DNA from: Bacteroidales bacterium
GTDB taxonomy: Bacteria; Bacteroidota; Bacteroidia; Bacteroidales; JAADJA01
Length of the DNA: 64,000 nt
Reading direction: 5' to 3'
Assembly (NCBI GenBank): GCA_021740645.1
Contig: JAIOZL010000018.1
Location: forward strand, 21,103-85,102
Below are positions 7,878-16,574 of this stretch, one piece after another. The notes below the pieces were generated by a model, which saw nothing but the letters and a program-made list of their open reading frames with translations, searched no databases and was not told the origin of the DNA. Position 1 is the stretch's first letter. Every line of letters begins with the position of its first letter. The translations under genes were made by a program, and so were the position numbers.

Positions 7878-8650
7878 CGGAAGTATATTTTTAAACCTAA
7901 TTGGTGCAGGCTACCCTGAAAAGGATTGCCTTCATTTTCTTTTAATCTCGAATAATCATAAGAATAACAAATTGCCTGTGTAATATTTTCACTGGTATGG
8001 AACAGATACTCTGCACGGAATGTAGTCTGAAAAGATTTATTAACAGTACCTGCTTCCAGATTGCTGTTCAAATTTTTAAGAATACCGAGAACTGAAATAT
8101 TGTCAATTTTATATTGCCTGTCCCGTTCAGGCCTGCTTAAAATTGAAAACAGGGAAAAATACAGGTCAAATGCCAATGTTTGATTATTATTGACCTGATA
8201 TTTAAATTTATTACTTATACCGAAATTTAAACTACTGCCCCAGTATAAATGGCTTTCATCCCAATTGGGATAATAGCTCAGATTATAATGAAGTTTAATT
8301 CCCGGGCCAATATTATAAGCGACCCTTGAACTTTTAACAGATTCAAATAAGTAACCGTATTTCCCAAATAATTGAATATTTGCCGAAGCTGACAATTCTT
8401 CATATTTGGTCTTAAGCCTTGAAAATCTCAACCCGATTCCAAAATTTGAAATATTTTTTGTTTGCCTTGTGTGTTCATAAACCAAACCGTATAAAAGCCC
8501 GGTATGGACTTTTGTATGCAGGTTTTCTTCTTTTAATTTGTTTACTCCACCATCGAGTTGAAAGCTATTTAATTTGATTACATCCGGTACTCCCTGAGCT
8601 CCAAGGCTACTGGTAAAGAGTGCAAATAATACGATAAATACATGTTTCAT
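7874..8650 (-). CDS. Outer-membrane beta-barrel-like hypothetical protein
   Basis: The 258-aa protein starts with a signal peptide (cleavage near SLGAQG). It continues as alternating hydrophobic/polar beta strands rich in Tyr, Phe, Asn and Gly and ends in the aromatic residues IYFR, the pattern of a small outer-membrane barrel. No named family is recognised. It lies 11 bp after the preceding gene and overlaps the next by 4 bp. A companion barrel-like protein (8662-9384) precedes it. The pair may form or support an envelope complex with the lipoprotein hydrolases of this cassette; that link is inference from operon context. Confidence 0.65.
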   Translation of the reverse strand: MKHVFIVLFALFTSSLGAQGVPDVIKLNSFQLDGGVNKLKEENLHTKVHTGLLYGLVYEHTRQTKNISNFGIGLRFSRLKTKYEELSASANIQLFGKYGYLFESVKSSRVAYNIGPGIKLHYNLSYYPNWDESHLYWGSSLNFGISNKFKYQVNNNQTLAFDLYFSLFSILSRPERDRQYKIDNISVLGILKNLNSNLEAGTVNKSFQTTFRAEYLFHTSENITQAICYSYDYSRLKENEGNPFQGSLHQLGLKIYFR

Positions 8651-8661
8651 AGCTGTTGTAA

Positions 8662-9384
8662 TTAAAAATTATATGTAAAATTGATATTCGCATTGATTGG
8701 AATTTGACCAATCCAGCCATTGAGCAAAACCTTATGTTCATTTCTGAAATGCTCTAATCCAAGTTTTAACCCAAGTTGATAATGTTTATTAATTTTTTTA
8801 TTCATTAAAAAGGCAACCTGATATTTATTGTTTGTAAAAATGTACCAACCGTTGCGATCCGGAACTTCATTCTTGACACTGGTGGCGGAATACCTGTCAT
8901 TAAAAGTGTCATCTGCAATTTCTGAAAATCTAAAATGACTGAAAAGTGTAGGGCGGTAAACAAATTCAAATGCCAAAATCCAATTATTGTTTGTGTGTAT
9001 AGCAGGAATAATTGATGTGTAAATTCCAACACCTTTTATTATTGCTAGGACATCGTTTGACCAGCTATATGTTACAAACGCATTGGCGATGATTCCAAAA
9101 TGGTTTTTTCTAAAGAGTCCTGTTTGGATTCCCGTCGATAATCGTCCATTATTAAATTGATGAAAAGTTGCCAACGGACTTAGAAACTCTATTTGGAAAC
9201 TGGTTGGGTGATTTTTAAGTGCTGAATTTAAACTGTGGGAATAATTTATTCCTGTTGCTATTGTTTGATCCCATCCGGCTTTAAGGGTAATGCTATTCTT
9301 TGTGTCTGAATTATTCAGCAGGACCTGAGCTGAAAGACAGCATGAAAGCAAAATTAAGATTACAGATACAAAAAGTGTTTTCAT
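8662..9384 (-). CDS. Outer-membrane beta-barrel-like hypothetical protein
   Basis: I place the start at the internal ATG (9384-9382), because the signal peptide MKTLFVSVILILLSCCLSAQ begins there and it abuts the stop of the upstream hydrolase at 9386. A longer frame from 9417 would overlap that gene. The 240-aa mature region is strand-rich, with many Asn, Tyr and Phe, ending NANINFTYNF, a typical C-terminal aromatic of outer-membrane barrels. No family is recognised. It resembles the next gene in size and style and may be a distant paralog. Confidence 0.65.
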   Translation of the reverse strand: MKTLFVSVILILLSCCLSAQVLLNNSDTKNSITLKAGWDQTIATGINYSHSLNSALKNHPTSFQIEFLSPLATFHQFNNGRLSTGIQTGLFRKNHFGIIANAFVTYSWSNDVLAIIKGVGIYTSIIPAIHTNNNWILAFEFVYRPTLFSHFRFSEIADDTFNDRYSATSVKNEVPDRNGWYIFTNNKYQVAFLMNKKINKHYQLGLKLGLEHFRNEHKVLLNGWIGQIPINANINFTYNF

Positions 9385-9385
9385 T

Positions 9386-10369
9386 TTAATACTCTTCAAG
9401 ATAGTTATACAATTCATTCAAAATTTCATCAAATTTCTCGACCGTTAGTCGATGTCCGCACTCTTCAAATCTTACGATTTCAGCATCTGCAAAAAGGTTT
9501 TTATGATAGGCGACTTGAAAATCATAACCAAGGAAACTGCATGACGAGCCTAAAATCAATACCTTATTTTGAAAGTTCTTGAGGCCGACTGTAAAGTCAT
9601 AAATTGGAGTTTTATTTTTATAAATCACCCGGTTTAATTCCAGAAAACCCCCAACCCGCCAAACAGGCCAGTATGATTTGTTGTTGGAATCGCAATGATA
9701 TTGATTAGTATTTCCATGTAAAAGCATCATGGTTTTATAATCCAATTCCTCGTGGCTTTTTGCTGATAACAAATCGTTTTGCCAAAACTGATGAGTTAGT
9801 TGTTCATCAAAAAGGTTAAGTTTGAAACCATGATCAAGTCCGCTTTTCATGATATCGCCAGTAAGCCCACCAGGTTCCGCAAGCACTACCTGATTCACAT
9901 TGTTTGGTTTTTTTGCGCAATAGTAAGTAGCGTACATTGCACCGAACGAATGCCCGAAAAAGTTGATTTTTTCGTTTGGGGAATATAGAGCCTTGATTGC
10001 ATCGATTTCTTCAATCATACTAGCGTAGGTAATTTCACTTTTTGTGATTCGTTCGGATAATCCGCTTCCTCTTTGATCCCACATCACAACAAAATATTTG
10101 TCGGATAGAATTTGATATGGAAGAAAGGCACGATAGTCGCCCAATGAGCCATGAAGAATAAATAATTTTGGATTTGATGGATTTCCGAATGTTTCCAAAT
10201 GGATACTGCGGATGTGCCCTGCAACACAAATTTCAATTTGAGGTAGGTCCGGATCATCCACAACTGTTGCAGGAACTAATATATTAAGATCACCGATATC
10301 ATCTTGGCATGCCACCAATAATAATAAGATGGTGAAAGTTGAATAAATTAATATTTTCATTGTTTTCAA
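9386..10369 (-). CDS. Alpha/beta hydrolase lipoprotein (prolyl aminopeptidase-like)
   Basis: The 327-aa protein has a lipobox LLVAC with cysteine at residue 21. It then has an alpha/beta-hydrolase fold: oxyanion LHGS near 72-75, WDQRGSGLS at 97-105, nucleophile elbow GHSFG with Ser141, and a C-terminal catalytic His306 in ECGHRL. The DQRGxGxS element is characteristic of proline iminopeptidase-like hydrolases. The acid residue is less obvious; it may be the Asp in LGYDFQ. An alternative start four codons in (second Met) would also leave the lipobox intact. It precedes and is coupled to the barrel-like gene at 9384. Confidence 0.82.
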   Translation of the reverse strand: MKTMKILIYSTFTILLLLVACQDDIGDLNILVPATVVDDPDLPQIEICVAGHIRSIHLETFGNPSNPKLFILHGSLGDYRAFLPYQILSDKYFVVMWDQRGSGLSERITKSEITYASMIEEIDAIKALYSPNEKINFFGHSFGAMYATYYCAKKPNNVNQVVLAEPGGLTGDIMKSGLDHGFKLNLFDEQLTHQFWQNDLLSAKSHEELDYKTMMLLHGNTNQYHCDSNNKSYWPVWRVGGFLELNRVIYKNKTPIYDFTVGLKNFQNKVLILGSSCSFLGYDFQVAYHKNLFADAEIVRFEECGHRLTVEKFDEILNELYNYLEEY

Positions 10370-10460
10370 ATTTTAAAGGAATGTGTTAAATGATGCAATA
10401 CAACCAAAGCGATCAGGAAGATTCTTAAATTATCAATGTAAAATATTCGAGCTGCTTTTT

Positions 10461-11672
10461 TCATAGTGTCTGATTTTTATTGGTAATAACAACCGGAGTC
10501 AGCATTCCCTGGCGAAAGGATTTGTGACTTTCCTTTTTGATCCATTTCATGCCAAATACAAATCGTAAAACATTAAATGGCCGGATTAAAAACCAGTAAA
10601 TGGCCACGGATAATGAGAATGAAGTGACAGTTATTAATAGTACTTTCCAGAGAATAGCGATATCCCATTGTACCATAAAATATGCAACAACAACAATGAT
10701 GGGTTGATGGAACAGATAAAAAGGATAAATAGCTTCGTTGGCCAGTTTCCGAAAATTGGTATTAAAATTCAAATATTGTTTTGCGAATCCAATTGCAGTT
10801 AAACTGCACGACCAGGCAACAAAAGCCTCTGAAACATCCCAGATGAGATTTCCCATTTTTTCCGAGCCGGCCATATAAGGAACCGTCAACATAATTATGG
10901 TTACAATTACCGATTCAGCCAAAAATGAAAGCTTTTGTTTCCTGATTGATTCAACCATGCTTTTATTTGATAACAGAATAAAACCTGAAAGGAAAAAGAT
11001 GATGTAATAAACGATTGCTGCCCAATCGTCAATAAATCCATGCGTATTTTCTGGGAAATAAGGCCGGAGTAATAACTGCAAAAGAATTAAGGGAATCAGG
11101 AAAATGTTTGCACCAAAAGGTTTGGATACAATCACTCTTAATTTCCCGACAAAAAGGTCAAAGTGCCAGCTTTTGAAAAAATTTATAAATGGGGAAATGA
11201 GCAGTGCAATAAATAGCAAATAGGCAATAAACCATAAATGATGCCAACTAAAATTACCTGAAGGGTAAACTCCTTCAAACATGTGAGGGTAAAAAGAAAT
11301 TAATGAGTCAAATTGAGCAGATTTCTCGATGTAAACCTGAATAGGAACCAATGTAAACACACCGACTAATAAAGGTACGAATAGTCGTTTGAACCGTTCT
11401 CCCAGGTATTGTCGAGATGTCCTTTTGCCCAAAGCAAAATAAGTACCAGCACCTGAAATCAGAATCAGCAAAGGCATTCGCCATCTGCCCAGGAAAACCA
11501 TGATATACCACAATATGCTTTTATCAGCACATATAATATCATTTTTTACGTGCCATTCCCAGGAATTAAAAATCATTCCAATATGGAAAAGAAATACACT
11601 TAAAATGAGTATAATTCGAAGCCAGTCGATGTAATACTGACGTTCCTTTTTGTTTTGTTCCGATGTTTCCAT
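10461..11672 (-). CDS. Acyltransferase 3 family membrane protein (OpgC-like)
   Basis: The 403-aa protein begins YYIDWLRIILILSVFLFHIG, the typical first helix of acyltransferase-3 enzymes, with the conserved D-W-L-R and a helix-end His. A second helix carries RWRMPLLILISG, also typical. About ten transmembrane segments follow, with a His in the FYLFHQP motif near the C-terminal third. Such enzymes transfer acyl groups to exported sugars or lipids across the inner membrane; the OpgC subgroup succinylates glucans. The acceptor cannot be told. It is the second gene of the six-gene cassette, 134 bp after the AraC-type regulator. Confidence 0.85.
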   Translation of the reverse strand: METSEQNKKERQYYIDWLRIILILSVFLFHIGMIFNSWEWHVKNDIICADKSILWYIMVFLGRWRMPLLILISGAGTYFALGKRTSRQYLGERFKRLFVPLLVGVFTLVPIQVYIEKSAQFDSLISFYPHMFEGVYPSGNFSWHHLWFIAYLLFIALLISPFINFFKSWHFDLFVGKLRVIVSKPFGANIFLIPLILLQLLLRPYFPENTHGFIDDWAAIVYYIIFFLSGFILLSNKSMVESIRKQKLSFLAESVIVTIIMLTVPYMAGSEKMGNLIWDVSEAFVAWSCSLTAIGFAKQYLNFNTNFRKLANEAIYPFYLFHQPIIVVVAYFMVQWDIAILWKVLLITVTSFSLSVAIYWFLIRPFNVLRFVFGMKWIKKESHKSFRQGMLTPVVITNKNQTL

Positions 11673-11805
11673 TTCGATTTGTTTTTAAATGTTTAAGCAA
11701 ATCTACTTTGGCGGTATGGGAACCAACGACTTTCCCGATAAGCCCGGCGTTCGTACCTATCGGCACGAACAATTAATATGTTTCAACTAATTGACAAGCA
11801 AAGAA

Positions 11806-12978
11806 TTAGACTATTGTCGAGTTTTCGCGAAATTCAGAAGGAGTTTGTGAAGTAAGTTTTTTAAATGCATTATTAAAGGCCGATTTTGAATTATATCCGA
11901 CCTGTTCTGCAATTTCTTCAATGGTAAGTTTTTTGTTTTTATCGGAAATAATGATCTTTTTTGCTTCTTCGACCCGGTATTGTGCAAGCATTTCAAAAAA
12001 ATTCATATTCATTTGTTCGTTTATTACCTGTGAAACATGATGCGACGATTCATTGATTAATTTTGCCAGGCCGGAAAGGGAAGCAAGATTATTAGCAAAG
12101 TATTTTTTTGTTTCTAACTCCATCCTGATTTTGGATAATATCAATTCTTTGTTCTCATCAGAAAGTGAAGATTTTTTGTATTTCAATAAAGGAATATCAA
12201 GGAATGAGTTTGGTTGATTAAAAAAATCTGATTTATTGAGAATCTGGTAACTTGTGGCATATATCATAAACGAAACGTAAGTGGCAATCCAGTAACCACC
12301 AATATCGCTTCGCATACCATAATAAAGTTTGGTGGCCATAAATACTGCAATGATTATAATGAAATGAATGGTTATATTCCGTAATATTATTAACACGTCA
12401 TTATTTGTTTTGAATATGGATTGGTTTAGTGACCGGAATTTTCTCAATAAAATAATTATGGATGCACTCATATATATAATAAACTGAATTGCCGTTAATT
12501 GATTTATATATCGGCGGATTCCCAAAGGATCATCACTAATTATTTCATCAATATTTAAATATCCCCAATCCGGGTGTTTTGTTTGAATATAAGAATTGTA
12601 TTTAACCCCGTCGGGCTGGATAAAAGCAAAATACATATAAAAAAGCCAAAACAAGGCAATTATAAAATGCACCCATACATTTTGCTTTTCTTTTGGTTCT
12701 AAAGTGCTTCTTACATATAAATAGAAAAGTGGAGCTAATGTAAAATTTAAGGGTTCGCCATAATTTGTAATTGGCAAAAGCTGAACAATATACCCTGTAT
12801 TGTTTAGCAACTCCTCAAACATTCCAAGGGATAAAAACAACAATAAAAGCCCCTGATACAGGTTTGCCTTTTTCCCCTTCTTCCCGTTTTTTATAAAGAA
12901 CCACGAGATTAGTAGTCCCTGGAATATTCCAAGGAAAATGAAAAAATCAAAAATTCCGATATGAATGTCAGTTCTCAT
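11806..12978 (-). CDS. Membrane-anchored AraC-family transcriptional regulator
   Basis: The 390-aa protein has about seven hydrophobic helices in residues 8-250, then a cytosolic C-terminal AraC/XylS-type double helix-turn-helix (about 290-385, with HHVSQVINEQMNMNFFEML and IAEQVGYNSKSAFNNAFKKL). This 7TM-AraC layout is common in Bacteroidota and suggests sensing at the membrane. It is the first gene of a 6.35-kb cassette, starting 14 bp after the core GTTACCC, and probably controls the acyltransferase/hydrolase/barrel operon downstream. The signal is unknown. Confidence 0.87.
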   Translation of the reverse strand: MRTDIHIGIFDFFIFLGIFQGLLISWFFIKNGKKGKKANLYQGLLLLFLSLGMFEELLNNTGYIVQLLPITNYGEPLNFTLAPLFYLYVRSTLEPKEKQNVWVHFIIALFWLFYMYFAFIQPDGVKYNSYIQTKHPDWGYLNIDEIISDDPLGIRRYINQLTAIQFIIYMSASIIILLRKFRSLNQSIFKTNNDVLIILRNITIHFIIIIAVFMATKLYYGMRSDIGGYWIATYVSFMIYATSYQILNKSDFFNQPNSFLDIPLLKYKKSSLSDENKELILSKIRMELETKKYFANNLASLSGLAKLINESSHHVSQVINEQMNMNFFEMLAQYRVEEAKKIIISDKNKKLTIEEIAEQVGYNSKSAFNNAFKKLTSQTPSEFRENSTIV

Positions 12979-12991
12979 TACTTTTCAATAT

Positions 12992-13127
12992 GCTGGGTAA
13001 CGGTTCGTATAAGAAAAGTAGCCGACTGCGTGGCACTTTCCTGTCAAGTTCCATGGAAGTTGAAGCGTGCTACAGCCCTTAATTTCACTACTGTTTCGGC
13101 TATTATTTTTATACATTGTTGGCGTTT
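12992..13127 (-). other. attC-like site after the decarboxylase-like cassette
   Basis: The minus-strand site runs from R'' AAACGCCAAC (13127-13118) to R' GTTACCCAGC (13001-12992), 136 bp. Arms AATGTATAAAAATAATAGCC and GGCTACTTTTCTTATACGAA pair imperfectly with extrahelical bases. It is about 80 percent identical by eye to the site at 14801-14937, whereas the genes around them are unrelated, which is the usual sign of a species-typical attC family. R'' exactly matches the first core of its cassette (GTTGGCGTTT at 14810). Confidence 0.85.
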
Positions 13128-13134
13128 CGTTACT

Positions 13135-14400
13135 TTATTTAGACAAAAGACCTAACCGTTCTCCCATTAAGATGTGTTTGTACGAATTACCATCATCTTG
13201 CTTTGGAGAGTCTAAAGTGAAAGTAACACCATCCTGAAAGATCATTATGAAATCTGATCCGCCGAACGCAAAATGACCGAGCATATCTCCTTTTTTAACC
13301 GTTGTTCCGGGAGTAATATTTTCTTCAAAATTTACTGACCCGACAGCTCCCATTCCAATGGGCATTAAAGCGACAAGTCCATATTCATTAGTTTCAAGGA
13401 TAACACATCCTCTAGTCTCCACAGATTGCCACCCCGTTTTGGCAGTTGGGTTAAATGCATATCTATTGTTTTCTTGGTCCCACCAAAATTGTCCACCTGC
13501 CGGATTGATACCTTGAATTATTCTGGCCTCTTTTATCGTGCCACTCAGAGGAAAATGATACCTGTGATAGTCGTTCACATTCAGGAAGGAATGGGTGAAT
13601 GTACCATTCGCAAATGCATCTTTGTACTGACTGTCATTGCCAATAAGTTTTGATATAGATTTGAGAGTAGCAGACTTTACCGGAACTCCCTCTTTCTCAA
13701 TCAGATTCGAGGTGCTATCTATCGCCCATACACCCTGAGGTTCTGAATCTGCAAATGATACGACTACAGAATCTAAATCTAGACTTGCAATTGGTCGCAT
13801 ATTAGGAGTCTTCAAATATCTGGCAAAGAATTGGTTAAAAGTCTTCCAATTTGATGGATCTTCATACCAATCATTTTGTAGACCGAAATTTGGATCGTTT
13901 AATGCCATTTGATAATATTCTTCATTCCAAGAATCTTCAGTGTCTAGATAAGCACCCCATGATTTGCTAAAAGTGACCAGCCATTTGGCAAATGGTTCAT
14001 AATACTGGAGGGAGTTATTCACTAATCCTTTTCCTTCCAGCTCCGAAAGTGGCTGATCAATTAAGAAATAGAACGCACAAAGTCCCTGGAAAATATTGTC
14101 GAATATTTCCGGATATTCTTCCTTTTTAACTATCGCCCAAGGCATTGTTGTTTCCGACCAGGTAACGAATTCGTAATATTCTGCAAGGTTTTGAGCTGGA
14201 TTCGTGTTTCTGTCTGGGTTTATTTCTTTAGCTTTTTCTATGGAAGATACTAGCATTGACTTAAGTTCTGGATTATTGTCTAAAAGAGTGATTAGTTCTT
14301 TTGTTGCTTTTCCGTATTCGGTGCCCTTTTTGGGTGAATTACAGGAAAAAATACCAATTACTGTAATTAGTGTCAGTAAGAGATTTTGATAATATTTCAT
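13135..14400 (-). CDS. Phosphatidylserine decarboxylase-related lipoprotein
   Basis: The 421-aa product has a lipoprotein-type signal (Cys20). A C-terminal half is typical of phosphatidylserine decarboxylases: DYHRYHFPLSGTI (about 285-297), then GAVGSVNF, PGTTVKKGDMLGHF and a GGSD at 380-383. In true decarboxylases the equivalent Ser (LGST/GGSS) is cleaved to make the pyruvoyl cofactor, so Ser382 is the candidate. The N-terminal half resembles the region found in large PSD-related proteins that are not ordinary Psd. Export as a lipoprotein is unusual, since housekeeping Psd is an inner-membrane enzyme. Activity on phosphatidylserine is unproven. It is the only recognisable gene in its cassette. 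Confidence 0.75.
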   Translation of the reverse strand: MKYYQNLLLTLITVIGIFSCNSPKKGTEYGKATKELITLLDNNPELKSMLVSSIEKAKEINPDRNTNPAQNLAEYYEFVTWSETTMPWAIVKKEEYPEIFDNIFQGLCAFYFLIDQPLSELEGKGLVNNSLQYYEPFAKWLVTFSKSWGAYLDTEDSWNEEYYQMALNDPNFGLQNDWYEDPSNWKTFNQFFARYLKTPNMRPIASLDLDSVVVSFADSEPQGVWAIDSTSNLIEKEGVPVKSATLKSISKLIGNDSQYKDAFANGTFTHSFLNVNDYHRYHFPLSGTIKEARIIQGINPAGGQFWWDQENNRYAFNPTAKTGWQSVETRGCVILETNEYGLVALMPIGMGAVGSVNFEENITPGTTVKKGDMLGHFAFGGSDFIMIFQDGVTFTLDSPKQDDGNSYKHILMGERLGLLSK

Positions 14401-14439
14401 ATTTATCCTTGTTTAAATTTATTTTGTTTTAGCAAATTC

Positions 14440-14560
14440 CCTACAACGTTATAAAAGGAAGAGGCATATTTAACAATGCTTTAGATATTATTCCCTGCGG
14501 GGTAGCCCTAAAGACTCCACCATTTAGCTATTCTTTATATGCCCGGCTCAGAATTCAGAT
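14440..14560 (-). other. Possible degenerate attC-like palindrome
   Basis: Arms near 14446-14470 (plus strand TTATAAAAGGAAGAGGCATA) and 14530-14555 (complement GGGCATATAAAGAATAGC) form an imperfect inverted repeat. A core-like CCCTACAAC, which is GTTGTAGGG on the minus strand, lies at the lower end. The expected AAC of the other core is lost. This would split the cassette 14810-13118 into an ORF-less part and the decarboxylase part, fused after loss of a functional site. Weak evidence. Confidence 0.3.
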
Positions 14561-14800
14561 GGGGTTTTCACAAAAATGAATTCACACCAATTTATAAATC
14601 GAGCTCGCTTCCTTTTATTTTTCGTTGTTATTTTAGCTTTTTAAAATTTCTTTAACCCCTGAATTCTGACTAACGTCAAAATTTGTTGTTGATTATCAGT
14701 GCTTTATGTTTTGTCCAATCTTGCCAATTTTCATTTAATTTTTGCTCCCCATTTTGACGTTTGCTTGAGAAATTAATCTCGATTTCGTGATGTTTGGAAT
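14561..14800. other. Non-coding part of cassette 14810-13118
   Basis: No convincing gene is seen on either strand. Two inverted repeats are present: GAATTCAG near 14551 with CTGAATTC near 14663, and AACGTCAAAAT near 14673 with ATTTTGACGTT near 14752. They could mark a second decayed recombination site or structured RNA. Confidence 0.3.
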
Positions 14801-14937
14801 AAACGCCAACGGTTAGTATAAGAATAGTAGCCGATTGCGGGCTTCATCCCTGTCAAGTTACAGAAAAATTGAAGCGGGATACAACCCTTGAATTTACTAC
14901 TATCTCGGCTATTATTTTTATACATTGTTACCACACG
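14801..14937 (-). other. attC-like site after the GIY-YIG/DUF3644 cassette
   Basis: The minus-strand site runs from R'' GTGTGGTAAC (14937-14928) to R' GTTGGCGTTT (14810-14801). Arms AACAATGTATAAAAATAATA and the complement of the opposite arm, AACGGTTAGTATAAGAATAG, are near-identical with two or three bulged bases, the classic attC fold. R'' exactly matches the core GTTACCACAC that opens its cassette at 16584. Confidence 0.87.
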
Positions 14938-14940
14938 TTT

Positions 14941-15996
14941 TTATTCATACAAGCTATTAAATTCCTCTTCAATATTCATTCGTTCAGCTAAGTAATCCAC
15001 CCAGTCATCTGTATATAAATAGTTGTCATTTGGTTGGTCATATAAGCAATAGTCCGCATTCGTAATTTCAGGATTGTTGGAATTATTTTCAGGTCTAACA
15101 TTGTATTTTTTCCAGCATCGAGTATGTGTGTCCATATTAAATTTATCTTTTTCTTTCCCATTCCTTTGAATTTTAGGATTTCCAAGTGCTGCTTGAACTT
15201 TCTGAACAACAATTCCTGGTTTTAATAAATCCTTATTTGATACTGGAACTTGGATAAATTTATTTTTCACTAAAGCTGCAACCCTATTTACATTAGTTTT
15301 TTGAGAATCATCGAGTTTATCGTATGCAACAAATTGAATTGGAAGGGTGTTTTTTGTTTGATGATTTGCAACTTGAATAAGAAATGCTTTAAATGAATAT
15401 TCACCACTATTAATAACTTCAGCTGTCACTGAAGTTCTATATGCTTTTATAAAATCAACAACAGGCTTAGCTGACGGATTTTCAACGATTGCATTTACAA
15501 GACTTTTTGAAGAAGGATATAGTTGTAAAGCAAAGGATAAAGATTCTTTTAAACAGTATTTTTCTCCAAATTCCTTATATAATATTTTGTCATAATTAAG
15601 CAACAATGCTTGACATTCTGCAAATATGTCTGAATCAATTTCTGGTAAAGACTTATGTTCAATCATATTTCTTAGAGGAACGAAAAATTCAAGATTTTTT
15701 CTAATTGGATTATTTGTATCTGTTTTAAAATACTCTTTTAAACAAGTACTTAGCTCCCAATAACAATAATCACCATCTTTCTTATCAAAACGATTATTCG
15801 TCTTATAAAACGGTTTTTTCTTTTGTTTGAAGAAAACAGCGTGAAATAACGATGTCCAAGAAATAGCCATTAAAACTATATACCCTCCAGACTTAAATTT
15901 AACAGCTGGTTTATTATATGTTTCAACTGCCAATAATGCTGAATCTCTTGACTTTTCAAGACACTTTTTTACTGCTTTGGGTAATCCTCTTGGCAT
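14941..15996 (-). CDS. DUF3644-domain protein
   Basis: The 351-aa protein carries the DUF3644 signature near its N-terminus: SRDSALLAVETYNKPAVKFK (about 15-34), a short hydrophobic stretch YIVLMAISWTSLFHAVFF, then PIRKNLEFFVPLRNMIEHK near 96-114. The RN-x-x-EH element resembles the catalytic R-x-x-x-x-H of HEPN-type RNases, but that is my inference. No signal peptide. It is the third gene of a cassette operon, 4 bp after a 66-aa gene and downstream of a GIY-YIG protein. DUF3644 proteins are common in defence islands, so a nuclease-based defence module is plausible. Confidence 0.75.
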   Translation of the reverse strand: MPRGLPKAVKKCLEKSRDSALLAVETYNKPAVKFKSGGYIVLMAISWTSLFHAVFFKQKKKPFYKTNNRFDKKDGDYCYWELSTCLKEYFKTDTNNPIRKNLEFFVPLRNMIEHKSLPEIDSDIFAECQALLLNYDKILYKEFGEKYCLKESLSFALQLYPSSKSLVNAIVENPSAKPVVDFIKAYRTSVTAEVINSGEYSFKAFLIQVANHQTKNTLPIQFVAYDKLDDSQKTNVNRVAALVKNKFIQVPVSNKDLLKPGIVVQKVQAALGNPKIQRNGKEKDKFNMDTHTRCWKKYNVRPENNSNNPEITNADYCLYDQPNDNYLYTDDWVDYLAERMNIEEEFNSLYE

Positions 15997-16000
15997 CAGT

Positions 16001-16201
16001 TTAAAACTTTAGTGCTTTCTTAATATCTTCTTCTACTTGTTTTGCAATCTCTGATTCCATTTTCTTTATAAGCTTAGATTTAAAATCTTCGCAGCAACAA
16101 GATAATTCAATAGAATCTCTTTTTGGCGTGGCGGTTGGTTTCTCGTTATGTTTGAAGCACCTTTCTCTTTCAAGATTTCTTGCGATTTTTCTTAAATCCA
16201 T
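16001..16201 (-). CDS. Small hypothetical protein (66 aa) between GIY-YIG and DUF3644 genes
   Basis: The frame starts ATG at 16201 and ends 4 bp before the DUF3644 start, 11 bp after the GIY-YIG stop, so the three genes form one operon. The product is highly charged: basic N-terminus (MDLRKIARNLERERCF), a Cys-Cys pair (LSCCCED) and a lysine/glutamate helix at the C-terminus. I recognise no family. A regulatory, antitoxin-like or metal-binding partner is possible. Confidence 0.6.
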   Translation of the reverse strand: MDLRKIARNLERERCFKHNEKPTATPKRDSIELSCCCEDFKSKLIKKMESEIAKQVEEDIKKALKF

Positions 16202-16212
16202 AAATTAAGTTT

Positions 16213-16557
16213 TTAGTTGTTAATTTCATTACATGGAGTACTATTCCCTAATAGTAAATCAGTTTCGATTTCTGTCCTTTCTTTTTCTGAATCGACCTGT
16301 TTAACACAAATGCAATTTGCTTTATTTTGGGATATACAGTTCTTTTTATGGTGATTATTAAATCTTGTAGATAAATCATCCGTTTTACCAATGTAAATGT
16401 TTGTATGCGAATACTTATTTTCGTTTTTTACTCTTTTCGTAAAGATGTAAACTCCTCCAACTTCCTTAAAAGAAGTGTCTAATGAGTAAATTCCAAAGGA
16501 ATATTCTGTGCCAGATTTTCCTTTTAAAACATATTTGCTATCAGTTAATTTTGCCAT
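16213..16557 (-). CDS. GIY-YIG nuclease-family protein
   Basis: This 114-aa protein has the GIY-YIG core: GVYIF at 35-39, IYIGKTD at 54-60, a conserved Arg65 in LSTRFNNHH, and an acidic helix EKERTEIETDLL (91-102) that would supply the metal-binding Glu, followed by a P-C-N element. It is a stand-alone domain with no DNA-binding module. It opens a three-gene cassette, 18 bp from the core GTTACCACAC, and is followed by a 66-aa gene and DUF3644. Single-domain GIY-YIG proteins include DNA repair, restriction and phage-defence nucleases; which applies here is not known. Confidence 0.78.
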   Translation of the reverse strand: MAKLTDSKYVLKGKSGTEYSFGIYSLDTSFKEVGGVYIFTKRVKNENKYSHTNIYIGKTDDLSTRFNNHHKKNCISQNKANCICVKQVDSEKERTEIETDLLLGNSTPCNEINN

Positions 16558-16574
16558 AATCAGAAGTTTTAAAT

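Noticed and set aside
8805..9032. Minus-strand 75-aa ORF inside the barrel-like gene
   Set aside because: It is a shadow in another frame of the gene at 8662-9384; no ribosome-binding site or family features.
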